Shown: positions 1-8,027 of the stretch, one piece after another | How the letters are laid out: each line of letters opens with the position of its first letter | Position numbering within the stretch: position 1 is the stretch's first letter | Assembly (NCBI RefSeq): GCF_016820635.1 | Contig: NZ_WSFU01000137.1 | Span: 1 to 64,000, forward strand | Length of the DNA stretch: 64,000 nucleotides | Reading direction: 5' to 3' | Source of the DNA: Anaeromonas gelatinilytica | GTDB lineage: Bacteria; Bacillota; Clostridia; Tissierellales; SIT17 | The notes under the pieces: generated by a model | Databases searched by the model: none | Told to the model about the DNA's origin: nothing | The model's input: the letters and a program-made list of their open reading frames with translations, nothing else | Program-made: the position numbers and the translations under genes

Positions 1-288
1 AATGAGAATAAGGCGAAGTTTAGTTAATTCGTAATATTTAGTGTTCATTGGGAAAAGTTTGTAGAGCTATATGGATATAAAATTAGAAAAACTGTTGTTA
101 TTTTTCTTTAAACCATCAAATTAATGAACTTATCTATATTGTGTATAATATAATCTTAATGATAGCTTAGAAGATGAGATTTCATTTTTTAGGCTGTCTT
201 TATTTTAGCTAGATTTTAAGTCATTAATATTCTATTTTAGGGTATTACTAATATAGTTCATTAGTAAATTAAATTAGAAAAAATAATA

Positions 289-317
289 TTGACAATTTTT
301 TTGCTAACTGATAAAGT
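289..317 (+). promoter_or_regulatory. Probable sigma-A promoter for the riboswitch leader
   Basis: A perfect TTGACA (289-294) is followed 17 bases later by TAAAGT (312-317), which has two differences from TATAAT. Transcription would start near 325, just upstream of the cobalamin aptamer. Bases 1-288 contain no gene that I can recognise. Confidence 0.6.
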
Positions 318-343
318 ATTTAATTAGGTACATAGTTATTTAT

Positions 344-520
344 CAGATAATTAAATAAAGAAGTGAGAGGTGCTCGAAAGAGATAATAGGGAAAAAGGTG
401 TAAGACCTTTGCAGCCCCCGCTACTGTAAGCATGACGAAATTCACAAACCACTGTTTTGACATGGGAAGGGTGAATAGTAGGATGATTGTGAGCCAGGAG
501 ACCTGCCTTTAACTTATCTG
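344..520 (+). promoter_or_regulatory. Cobalamin (B12) riboswitch aptamer
   Basis: The cobalamin riboswitch landmarks occur in order: the core GCAGCCCCCGCTACTGTAA near 410-430, a CCACTG block near 450, GGGAAGG near 465, and the B12-box GAGCCAGGAGACCTGCC at about 491-507. A closing stem is visible as CAGATAA (344-350) pairing with TTATCTG (514-520). The aptamer lies upstream of an intrinsic terminator and a five-gene ABC importer. High adenosylcobalamin would be expected to switch the importer off. Confidence 0.93.
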
Positions 521-571
521 CATAGAACTTCGGTGGGAGGTTTAATGGTTTTGATTTCTATATGAATGAAG

Positions 572-602
572 AACACACTCCATCAAGGGTGTGTTTTTTT
601 AA
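572..602 (+). terminator. Riboswitch expression-platform terminator
   Basis: A 9-bp stem (AACACACTC at 572-580 with GGGTGTGTT at 587-595, including a T-G pair) encloses a 6-base loop and runs into a T tract. It lies between the aptamer and the first gene, as expected for transcriptional control. I could not draw a convincing antiterminator by eye. Confidence 0.85.
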
Positions 603-672
603 TCCATAATTTTAAAACAGGGGAAAATTAATATAGAAAACTTAAATGTAAAATAGGAGGATTAAATGGTGA

Positions 673-1620
673 ATGGAGATTAGGAGAAATTATTTATTAA
701 AGAGAATCTTACAATTAATTAGTGTTATGATTTTAACATCCTTTATAACATTTGTTCTTGTGTATATCAGTCCAAGTGATCCTGCTGAGATGATGCTTAC
801 GGCTCATGATGTTGTTCCTACTGAAGAATTATTGGAAAGAACAAGGGAAGATATGGGGTTAAATGATTCATTTATAGTTCAGTATGGAAATTGGATTAAA
901 GGTCTATTGAAGGGGGATTTTGGATATTCTTATTCTACTAGGGAACCAGTGCTTGATATTTTACCTCAAAGGATTTTTATGACTATGAGATTAGCTGTTG
1001 TTGCATTATTTTTCTTGATATTTTTTTCATTTATATTTGGTGTGTTATCAGCAGTTAAAAAGAATACAATATTAGATTATTTAATTAGAAGTATTTCTAT
1101 CATAGGAATATCTATTCCTGCTTTTTGGCTAGGTCTTATGCTAATTTATATATTTGCTGTGAAACTTCGTTGGTTTGAAATAACTAATCAAACATCTTTC
1201 AAAAGTGTTATTCTTCCGGCTATAACTTTAGCTATACCATTAATGGGAAGATATATAAGACAAATAAGAGAGGCAATATTAGAACAGTATTCTCAAGATT
1301 ATGTTATAGGAGCTAGAGCTAAGGGTATAAGGGAGAGTTATATAATGATGAAATATATTTTACCTAATGCTCTTTTAGGAATTATTACGCTTTTGGGATT
1401 ATCTATAGCTTTAATTTTAGGAGGAAGTGTGATAGTAGAAAATATTTTTTCTTGGCCGGGATTAGGCTCTATGGCTTTAGAGGCTATAACTTATAGGGAT
1501 TATCCTTTATTGCAATCTTATGTTATTCTTATGACTTTAATTTATGTTACTATCAATTTTATTGTAGATATTATAACTCAAATTCTTAATCCTAAAATTA
1601 GATTGAAAGGAGAAAAATAA
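673..1620 (+). CDS. Opp/Nik-type ABC importer permease, NikB-like
   Basis: This is the first inner-membrane permease of a nickel/peptide-type ABC importer. The 315-residue length is normal for the family. An N-terminal membrane segment (about residues 10-32) is followed by an extracytoplasmic loop and a five-helix core. The cytoplasmic EAA loop that docks on the ATPase is visible as GARAKGIRESYIMMKYILPN, about residues 214-233. The AGGAGG at about 655-660 sits unusually far (12 bases) from this ATG; an out-of-frame ATG at 666 opens a six-codon reading frame that overlaps the start. The gene abuts the next permease with no gap. Because a B12 riboswitch controls the operon, cobalt (or nickel or corrinoid) is a likelier substrate than peptide; that is inference. 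Confidence 0.88.
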   Translation: MEIRRNYLLKRILQLISVMILTSFITFVLVYISPSDPAEMMLTAHDVVPTEELLERTREDMGLNDSFIVQYGNWIKGLLKGDFGYSYSTREPVLDILPQRIFMTMRLAVVALFFLIFFSFIFGVLSAVKKNTILDYLIRSISIIGISIPAFWLGLMLIYIFAVKLRWFEITNQTSFKSVILPAITLAIPLMGRYIRQIREAILEQYSQDYVIGARAKGIRESYIMMKYILPNALLGIITLLGLSIALILGGSVIVENIFSWPGLGSMALEAITYRDYPLLQSYVILMTLIYVTINFIVDIITQILNPKIRLKGEK

Positions 1621-2439
1621 ATGGGGAATATAAAAAAGAAAAAAATGATTTTTTTGATAATGCTATTTATAGCTATTTTTATGATTATATTAGCGATTAT
1701 ATCCCCTTTACTAATATCTCATGATCCTTTAGTTACTGATTTTGAGAATGTATTACAAAAGCCTTGTAGCGAATATCCCTTTGGTACTGATCAGGTAGGA
1801 AGATGTATATATTCCAGAGTTATTTATGGTGCTAGGGTTTCTTTGGGAACTACTTTTTTACTTTTAAGTATTGTTTTCATCTCAGGCTTAATTATTGGTA
1901 CTATTGCTGGCATGTCAGGTGGCATTATAGATACTATAATCATGAGAATAGCAGATGCGGTACTATCCTTTCCAGATATAGTTTTTGCTATTGCTATTGT
2001 GGGAATATTAGGTCCTGGTATGAAAAATACTTTATTAGCTTTATCTGTTATTTGGTGGACAAAGTATGCTAGGCTAACAAGGGTTTTGGTTATGGCAGTT
2101 AAAGATAAAGAGTATATACACGCAGCAACAATGATTGGGGCAAGTAATATAAAGATTATTACTCATTATATTTTTCCTAATATTATATCACCTTTGATTG
2201 TCCAGTTGGCGTTAGATATAGGGGGAATGATGTTAGCTCTTGCTGGCCTATCATTTTTAGGTTTAGGTGTACAACCTCCAACACCTGAATGGGGAAATAT
2301 GTTGAATGAAGGTAGATCTTATATACAAACGGCTCCTTGGTTATTGATATATCCTGGAGCAGCAATATTTATTGTTGTAGCTGTATTCAATACTTTAGGG
2401 GATAGTGTAAGAAATTTACTTGACCCTAAGCATATATAA
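1621..2439 (+). CDS. Opp/Nik-type ABC importer permease, NikC-like
   Basis: This is the second permease, forming the heterodimeric channel with the upstream protein. The 272 residues begin with a short basic tail and a membrane anchor (about 8-30), then the DPL...FGTDQVGRCIYSRVIYGAR element typical of OppC/DppC/NikC. The EAA-type loop reads AATMIGASNIKIITHYIFPN at about residues 168-187. A late segment, GLGVQPPTPEWGNML, is a hallmark of this permease class. It starts one base after the stop of the preceding gene and shares its operon, implying tight stoichiometry. The substrate cannot be told from the permease itself. Confidence 0.88.
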   Translation: MGNIKKKKMIFLIMLFIAIFMIILAIISPLLISHDPLVTDFENVLQKPCSEYPFGTDQVGRCIYSRVIYGARVSLGTTFLLLSIVFISGLIIGTIAGMSGGIIDTIIMRIADAVLSFPDIVFAIAIVGILGPGMKNTLLALSVIWWTKYARLTRVLVMAVKDKEYIHAATMIGASNIKIITHYIFPNIISPLIVQLALDIGGMMLALAGLSFLGLGVQPPTPEWGNMLNEGRSYIQTAPWLLIYPGAAIFIVVAVFNTLGDSVRNLLDPKHI

Positions 2440-2463
2440 ATAAAATATTTAAGGGGTGTAAAA

Positions 2464-4026
2464 ATGAAAAAGATATTAATTAGTATATTAATTTTATTTA
2501 TGTGTTTTGTATTCATTGCTTGTAGTCAACAAGATCAATCTCAAGAAGCAAAGGATATTAGTGGAGATGCAATCAAAGACGCAAAGAAGACTTTAAATAT
2601 GGCTTTGTTTTGGTTAGATAGTAATATAGAGCCTACAGAAGGATGGAATGGATGGACATTGACTCGCTGTGGTATAGGTGAAAATCTTGTGCAATTTGAT
2701 GAGAATATGAAGTTGAAGCCTGTGATTGCGGAATCTTATGAGCAGATTGATGATAAAACTGTAGTTTTTGATATAAGAAAAGGTGTAAAATTTCATAATG
2801 GGAAGCCTGTAGATGCTAAGGCTGTTAAAGATTCTATAGAGAGAGTCTTGGAAATATCTGATAGAGATGATGTAAAATTCTCTGTGGAATCAATAAAAGC
2901 AGAAGGTCAAAAATTAACTATTAAAACAGAAGTACCATCTCCTACTTTGCTTAATAAGTTAGCAGATCCTGTATATGTTATAGTAGATGCATCTGTAGCA
3001 AATGATGAAAACTTTAAATATAAACCTATTGCTACCGGTGCTTTTAAAGTGGCTGAATTTAATCCAGATTTGGGTTTAACTCTTGAAAAGCATGAAGAAC
3101 ATTGGAGTGGTGATATTGGTGTGGATGTTGTTAATGTAAAATATATACAGGATGCTGACACTAGAAGTATGGCATTACAATCTGGTGAAATTGATTTTGC
3201 TACTCAAATAGATAGTAAAGATTTAAGCTTATTTCAGGATAATGATGATTTTATAGTACAGAAGGGACCAAATTTGCGAGTATTTCTATTGAGATTTAAT
3301 ATGGATAAACCATATATGAAGAGTTTAGAATTTAGACAGGCTCTTGCTCATGGTATAGATAAAGAGACATATGCTACACAAATAGTAAATGGAGTAGCCG
3401 CAAAAGGACCATTTAATGACAAGCTTTCTTTTGGCTATACGGGGAATGATATTTATCCTTATGATCCTGATAAAGCAAATGAGTTGTTGGATAAGGCAGG
3501 GTTTATTGATACTAATGGAGATGGTATTAGAGAAATGGATGGTGAAAATATTGTGTTGAAATTTGTTTCTAGAACTAATCATGGAAATGATGCTAAAGAT
3601 ATAGGTGCATCTATGCAGTCTCAATATAAGGAAATAGGCATAGATGTTGAAGTTATTCAGGTTGAGAATTATGCTAATATGGTGGAAGCAGGAGATTTTG
3701 ATTTATTATGGGAAAGATGGACTTCTGCACCAACATCAGATCCTCAATATTTTCTTGAATCCAGCTATAAAACAGGAAGTTCAGGAAATGATGGGAATTA
3801 TAGCAATCCAGAACTTGATAAGGTTTGTGATGAATTAAAGAATACTTTTGATAAAGATGGAAGGGATAAATTAGGAATAAAAGGATCAGAAATTCTTATG
3901 GAGGATGTAGCTTCTTTATTCTTATACTATCAAGAGGGTACAGTGGTAACCAGAAATAATGTAGATGGAGTACACAGATTTATATCAGAAATATATTATA
4001 TTGATGACAGGATTAAGATGAAATAA
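2464..4026 (+). CDS. Extracytoplasmic solute-binding lipoprotein, NikA/CntA-like
   Basis: This is the substrate-binding lipoprotein (family 5) of the importer. A lipoprotein signal ends in FIAC, giving a predicted lipidated Cys at residue 20. The mature N-terminus carries LFWLDSNIEPTEGWNGW followed by TRCGIGENL. That pattern resembles metal- or metallophore-binding NikA/CntA proteins more than plain oligopeptide binders, in my judgement. The family-5 signature VKFHNGKPVDAKAVKDSI is at about residues 110-127. The 520-residue length fits the family. The gene sits between the permeases and the ATPases in the B12-controlled operon. Cobalt or nickel, free or chelated, is the favoured ligand; di- or oligopeptides remain possible. 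Confidence 0.85.
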   Translation: MKKILISILILFMCFVFIACSQQDQSQEAKDISGDAIKDAKKTLNMALFWLDSNIEPTEGWNGWTLTRCGIGENLVQFDENMKLKPVIAESYEQIDDKTVVFDIRKGVKFHNGKPVDAKAVKDSIERVLEISDRDDVKFSVESIKAEGQKLTIKTEVPSPTLLNKLADPVYVIVDASVANDENFKYKPIATGAFKVAEFNPDLGLTLEKHEEHWSGDIGVDVVNVKYIQDADTRSMALQSGEIDFATQIDSKDLSLFQDNDDFIVQKGPNLRVFLLRFNMDKPYMKSLEFRQALAHGIDKETYATQIVNGVAAKGPFNDKLSFGYTGNDIYPYDPDKANELLDKAGFIDTNGDGIREMDGENIVLKFVSRTNHGNDAKDIGASMQSQYKEIGIDVEVIQVENYANMVEAGDFDLLWERWTSAPTSDPQYFLESSYKTGSSGNDGNYSNPELDKVCDELKNTFDKDGRDKLGIKGSEILMEDVASLFLYYQEGTVVTRNNVDGVHRFISEIYYIDDRIKMK

Positions 4027-4068
4027 TTATTTTTGAAGTTCACGGTTAGAATGGAGGCTGAAAAATTA

Positions 4069-4854
4069 ATGGAAAAATTACTGGAAGTAAAAGATCTCAC
4101 TATCCAATATGACAATAAAAATTATGCTGTTAAAAATATAGATATGGATATAAATTATAAAGAGATTATTAGTATAGTAGGTGAAAGTGGAAGTGGAAAA
4201 ACCACGTTAGTAAGAAGTATTATCAATCTACTTTCTCCTGGTGCTAAGATAATCTCTGGAGAAATGATATTTTGTGGTAAAAATATTCAGAAATATCATA
4301 AAGAGCAGTGGAGGAAGCTTCGTGGTAATGAAATATCTATGATTTTTCAAAATCCTGGTTCTTATCTAAATCCTATTAGGAAAATAGGTAAGCAATTTAT
4401 AGAAAATATTAGAAGTCATAGGGATACATCCAAAATTCAAGCAGTAAAAAAAGCTAATAATATTTTAGGAAAAATGGGGTTTGATGATGGGGATAGGATT
4501 ATGAATTCCTATCCTTATCAGTTAAGTGGTGGAATGAAACAAAGAGTTGCTATTGCTATGGCTATTGCTATGGAGCCAAAACTTATTTTAGCAGATGAAC
4601 CAACAAGTGCCCTTGATGTAATAACACAGACTCAGATAGCCAACGAATTGATGGATCTTAGGAATACATTTGATACTAGTATTGTAATTGTTACACATAA
4701 TATAGGTTTTGCTGCATATATGGCAGATAGAATTATGATTATGCATGATGGTGAAGTAGTAGAATACGATAATAAATCGAAAGTAATTTTAGAACCTAAA
4801 TCTCTATATACCAAAGGGTTATTACAAACAATACCTGAACTGAAAGGATGGTAG
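4069..4854 (+). CDS. ABC importer ATP-binding protein, NikD-like
   Basis: This is the first of two ATPases powering the importer. It has Walker A GESGSGKTTL, Q-loop MIFQNPGSYLNP, the ABC signature YQLSGGMKQRVAIAMAI, Walker B LILADEPTSALD and a switch His in VIVTHNIG. I place the start at ATG 4069 because GGAGG at 4053-4057 precedes it; the open frame extends upstream to a TTG at 4033, which has no convincing ribosome binding site. From 4069 the protein is 261 residues. Its stop falls just before the start of the next ATPase, suggesting coupled translation. Confidence 0.87.
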   Translation: MEKLLEVKDLTIQYDNKNYAVKNIDMDINYKEIISIVGESGSGKTTLVRSIINLLSPGAKIISGEMIFCGKNIQKYHKEQWRKLRGNEISMIFQNPGSYLNPIRKIGKQFIENIRSHRDTSKIQAVKKANNILGKMGFDDGDRIMNSYPYQLSGGMKQRVAIAMAIAMEPKLILADEPTSALDVITQTQIANELMDLRNTFDTSIVIVTHNIGFAAYMADRIMIMHDGEVVEYDNKSKVILEPKSLYTKGLLQTIPELKGW

Positions 4855-4856
4855 TG

Positions 4857-5822
4857 ATGGAGAAAGAGATAATTCTTCAATTGGAAAATATTCAAAAAAT
4901 TTTTAAAGATAATAGAGGCAAAAATTTTAAAGCTATCAATAATGTTAATATTAATTTAGCAAAGGGAGAATGTATTGGCATTGTTGGAGAAAGTGGTTGT
5001 GGTAAAAGTACTCTTGCTAGAATAATAGCTCATTTAACAAGTTCCTCAGAAGGTAGGATAATTTATAAAGGAGAGGATATAACAGATATTTCTAAACAAT
5101 CTGTTAAAAAGTATTATAGAAATGTACAGATGATACTTCAAGACCCATTGGCTACATTTAGTCCAAGAATGAAAATAGGTAGATATTTAATTGAACCTTT
5201 TATTAATTTTAAAATAATGAACAAAAAGAAAGCATATGGATATGCTGAATTATTGTTAAATAAGGTTGGACTTAGTGAAGATTATATAGAAAAGTATCCG
5301 AATGAATTAAGTGGTGGTGAACTTCAAAGAGTAGTTATAGCTAGAGCTATTGGTCTCGAACCGAACATTATTATATCCGATGAATGTACATCTGCTCTTG
5401 ATGTATCAATTCAAAAGCAAATCATAAATCTTTTCTTAGATTTAAAGAAAAAGATAAATTTTTCATATATATTTATAACTCATGATTTAGCTTTAGCAGA
5501 AAGTGTATGTGATAAGATATATGTTATGTATTTAGGAGAAATAGTTGAGGTGCTAGAAGGATGGAATCTTGTTAGAGAAGCAAAACATCCATATACTCAG
5601 ATGCTTTTAGATTCAGTATTTTCTATTAAAAATTTTAATAAAAGAATTGAAGTGAATAAAAGAATAGGGAAAAAGTCTAAAAAAGCAAAGGGATGTGTGT
5701 TTGCGGAGCGTTGCCCGAATAGTACAATAGAATGTTTAGAAAAAAAGCCCCAATTAATAAGAATCAATCGATATGCTAGTGTTGCATGCAAAAAATATGA
5801 AAAAATCAGAGAAATTTCTTAG
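4857..5822 (+). CDS. ABC importer ATP-binding protein, NikE/OppF-like
   Basis: This is the second ATPase of the importer. It carries Walker A GESGCGKSTL, Q-loop MILQDPLATFSP, signature ELSGGELQRVVIARAI, Walker B IIISDECTSALD and an H-loop in FITHDLAL. In Walker B, Cys replaces the usual Pro after the catalytic Glu (DECTSALD instead of DEPTSALD), which is unusual but leaves D and E intact. The C-terminal oligopeptide-type extension has spaced cysteines (GCVFAERCP, then Cys residues further on), typical of OppD/F ATPases that can bind an Fe-S cluster. An in-frame ATG at 4848 overlaps the previous stop, but GAAAGGA fits ATG 4857 better. Confidence 0.86.
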   Translation: MEKEIILQLENIQKIFKDNRGKNFKAINNVNINLAKGECIGIVGESGCGKSTLARIIAHLTSSSEGRIIYKGEDITDISKQSVKKYYRNVQMILQDPLATFSPRMKIGRYLIEPFINFKIMNKKKAYGYAELLLNKVGLSEDYIEKYPNELSGGELQRVVIARAIGLEPNIIISDECTSALDVSIQKQIINLFLDLKKKINFSYIFITHDLALAESVCDKIYVMYLGEIVEVLEGWNLVREAKHPYTQMLLDSVFSIKNFNKRIEVNKRIGKKSKKAKGCVFAERCPNSTIECLEKKPQLIRINRYASVACKKYEKIREIS

Positions 5823-5876
5823 GGAGCATAGGTATATATAAATTTAAGATAGTATATTGATATAAGGAGGTTTAAT

Positions 5877-6749
5877 ATGATAGATGTCGCCATCTTAGTG
5901 AGTGAAAAATATTGTAAACAATCTAATCCTGATGATATTGCATTAAAAAAAGCATTAATGATGTTAGGGCATACATCGCAAATAGTAGCTTGGGATGATG
6001 AAAGCATTGATTTTTCTGCTTTTAAAATAGCTATTATAAGATCTTGTTGGGATTATGATCAAAGATTAGATGAATTTTTAAAACGAATGAATTTTATAGA
6101 GAGTAAATGTTTATTATTAAATCCTTATAGGACTATAAAGGAAAATAGTAATAAATTTTATCTGAAGGATTTGCAGAAAAGAGGGGTGTCGGTTGTTCCA
6201 ACCATATTTATCAATTCTGAATCAGATTTTCATAAGCAATCTATAAATTTTGATTCTCAGCAAGTTATTATTAAGCCAGTTGTCAGTGCAAGTGGTAGAG
6301 ATACATATAGATATAAGAGTGATGATTTTAAAGGAATTCAAGAAACTATTAAGAAAATTGTTGAAAGCAAGTCAGTAATGATACAGCCTTATATAGAATC
6401 AATTGAAACTTCAGGGGAACGATCAACTGTTGTTATTGAAGGTGTACCTGTTTTTACTATGCAAAAAAAACCAGCTGAAGGCGGGTTTTTGGTTCATAAG
6501 CATTGGGGAGGTACTTATAATGAAATAACTGCTACAGAAAAAGATTTATTATTTTTACAAAAAGTTTATGATGTATTAGAAGAAAAGCCCCTATATATGC
6601 GAGTTGATTATGTTTATGATAATAACAATAAGCCTTTGTTGCTTGAATTAGAGTTAATAGAACCAAATCTTTATTTACAGCGAAATGATAGAGGATTAAA
6701 AATACTAAGTGAAAAGTTATCTACTATCTTAAAAAAAGAATTTAAATAA
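5877..6749 (+). CDS. ATP-grasp ligase, RimK/DcsG-like
   Basis: The 290-residue protein has an ATP-grasp fold of the glutathione synthetase/RimK type. It opens with an AILVSEKY strand and an IIRSCWDYDQR motif typical of the DcsG-like branch. The ATP-binding strand IIKPVVSASGRDTYR is at about residues 136-150, and the metal-binding end reads LLELELIEPNLYL at about 262-274. Such enzymes form amide-type bonds via an acylphosphate. The substrates are unknown. A good AAGGAGG precedes the start and 54 bases separate it from the importer, so it may be the last gene of the B12-controlled transcript. That placement would fit a metal-chelator or amino-acid ligation role, but this is speculation. Confidence 0.75.
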   Translation: MIDVAILVSEKYCKQSNPDDIALKKALMMLGHTSQIVAWDDESIDFSAFKIAIIRSCWDYDQRLDEFLKRMNFIESKCLLLNPYRTIKENSNKFYLKDLQKRGVSVVPTIFINSESDFHKQSINFDSQQVIIKPVVSASGRDTYRYKSDDFKGIQETIKKIVESKSVMIQPYIESIETSGERSTVVIEGVPVFTMQKKPAEGGFLVHKHWGGTYNEITATEKDLLFLQKVYDVLEEKPLYMRVDYVYDNNNKPLLLELELIEPNLYLQRNDRGLKILSEKLSTILKKEFK

Positions 6750-6768
6750 AGTTGAAAAATAGATATTG

Positions 6769-6799
6769 TTCCCTTAAATTCTAAGTTTAAGGGATTTTT
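6769..6799 (+). terminator. Terminator after the importer/ATP-grasp operon
   Basis: The stem TCCCTTAAA / TTTAAGGGA (about 6770-6794) with a 7-base loop is followed by TTTTTA. It ends the first operon. Confidence 0.85.
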
Positions 6800-6878
6800 A
6801 TTTAGATAAATTATTTTAAAGTGAGTTTAAAAACATAGAAGTTGTTTAATTGTGTTAATAAAATTATTAATAATTTTA

Positions 6879-7084
6879 TTAAAATATTTAAAAAATTTAT
6901 GTTATAATGAGTTTGTAATAATTATACAAAATTCTTAAATTTATGTGAATTCACCAATTCTTTTAGAAATGATATGTTTATTTAATTTGTACATTTGTAC
7001 ATAAAAATATAAAAGACATAATGCTATACATTCTTTTATTTTGATTTATTTTAAGTAAAAATGTTTTTAAAAGGGGATTTAGAT
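6879..7084 (+). promoter_or_regulatory. Promoter and long leader of the folate operon
   Basis: An extended -10 element (TG at 6900-6901, one base, then TATAAT at 6903-6908) has a weak -35 TTAAAA at 6879-6884. The leader is about 170 bases and holds a direct repeat TTGTACAT-TTGTACAT near 6988-7003. I see no known tetrahydrofolate riboswitch in it, so any regulation by this leader is undefined. Confidence 0.5.
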
Positions 7085-7555
7085 ATGATAGCATATATTG
7101 GATTAGGAAGTAATCTAGGGGAAAGAGAAAAGTTTTTAAAGAAGGCACAACAATTTATGAAAGAGGAAGGCATAACTATATTAAAGTGTTCTAAAATTAG
7201 AGAAACATTGCCTTATGGTTATGTCAATCAACCACTCTTTTTAAATCAAGTTGTTGAGGTAGAAACTGACTTGTCTCCATTTGAATTATTAGAACGAATG
7301 CAAAAGATTGAAAATATGTTGGGAAGAGAACGTGAAGAGCATTGGGGACCACGAACTATAGATTTAGATATTTTGTTTTATGGTGATGAAATTATAGAAT
7401 CACCATTATTAATTGTACCTCATAAAGAGATACAAAACCGTTTATTTGTATTAGAGCCAATGGTAGAATTAAATGCTAATTGTATTCATCCTGTTTTTAA
7501 TGTAACTATGATAACACTTTATGAACAACTTTTAGAAAAATTATCTAAGGATTAA
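7085..7555 (+). CDS. folK: 2-amino-4-hydroxy-6-hydroxymethyldihydropteridine diphosphokinase (HPPK)
   Basis: FolK transfers pyrophosphate from ATP to 6-hydroxymethyl-7,8-dihydropterin, the step before dihydropteroate synthase. The protein begins MIAYIGLGSNLGER, the classic FolK N-terminus. It carries the family signature GPRTIDLDILFYGD at about residues 88-101, including the two Mg-binding Asp residues. I chose ATG 7085 over the in-frame ATG at 7061 because AAGGGG lies just upstream and the canonical N-terminus starts there. That gives 156 residues, normal for the family. It is the first gene of an operon with folP, a PTPS and folE2. Confidence 0.93.
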   Translation: MIAYIGLGSNLGEREKFLKKAQQFMKEEGITILKCSKIRETLPYGYVNQPLFLNQVVEVETDLSPFELLERMQKIENMLGREREEHWGPRTIDLDILFYGDEIIESPLLIVPHKEIQNRLFVLEPMVELNANCIHPVFNVTMITLYEQLLEKLSKD

Positions 7556-7653
7556 TTACATATTTTTATATTTTTAATTGAGATTTAATTCAAAAAATAA
7601 ATTAATATAATAAATCAGGAAAATTGTGGAGGTACATTCTATGATTTTATGCA

Positions 7654-7995
7654 TTGACTATTACCATGGGTATAGTTTTGTTTTTTACTATTTTTTTATT
7701 TTTTGCTGGGTGGAGTTTTTGGACTTTAGGAGAGAGCAAGTTGGCAAGTCTTTTTTCTGATAGTGGTAAAGATATTTTTCAATATCCAGCAGATATATTT
7801 CATCAAAAATTTCAGTTATTTTTAACCTATATACTACCATTTGCCTTTTTTAATTATTATCCTATGCAGTATCTTTTTGAAAAGGAAAATTCTATATTTT
7901 ATGCTCTATCTCCTTTGTTAATTATGCTATGGACAGTGGTTTCTTATATGTTATGGGTGAAAGGGTTAAAACAATATAATTCTACTGGGTCTTGA
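7654..7995 (+). pseudogene. C-terminal remnant of an ABC-2 type permease (COG3694-like)
   Basis: The 113-codon reading frame encodes a hydrophobic protein whose sequence matches, in my reading, only the end of the roughly 260-residue ABC-2 permeases of the COG3694/PF06182 type. Diagnostic pieces are YPADIFHQKFQLFLTYILPF, then FFNYYPMQYL, and the extreme C-terminus VKGLKQYNSTGS. Its best start is a TTG, and the AGGAGG-like site upstream (about 7628) fits an out-of-frame ATG at 7641 better. No matching ATPase or N-terminal half is nearby. It is most simply a decayed fragment between folK and folP, although a functional three-helix protein cannot be excluded. Confidence 0.6.
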
Positions 7996-8027
7996 TGAAT
8001 AGGAAAAATTAAAGGGAGGGAATTAAT

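Noticed and set aside
666-683. Mini-ORF ATG-GTG-AAT-GGA-GAT-TAG overlapping the first permease start
   Set aside because: It is too short to claim as a gene; it is mentioned only because the ribosome binding site fits it slightly better.
3325-3624. 99-codon frame on the minus strand inside the binding-protein gene
   Set aside because: It is a shadow of a strongly supported coding sequence, with no ribosome binding site.
6910-7084. Possible tetrahydrofolate riboswitch in the fol operon leader
   Set aside because: None of the conserved THF aptamer segments could be found.
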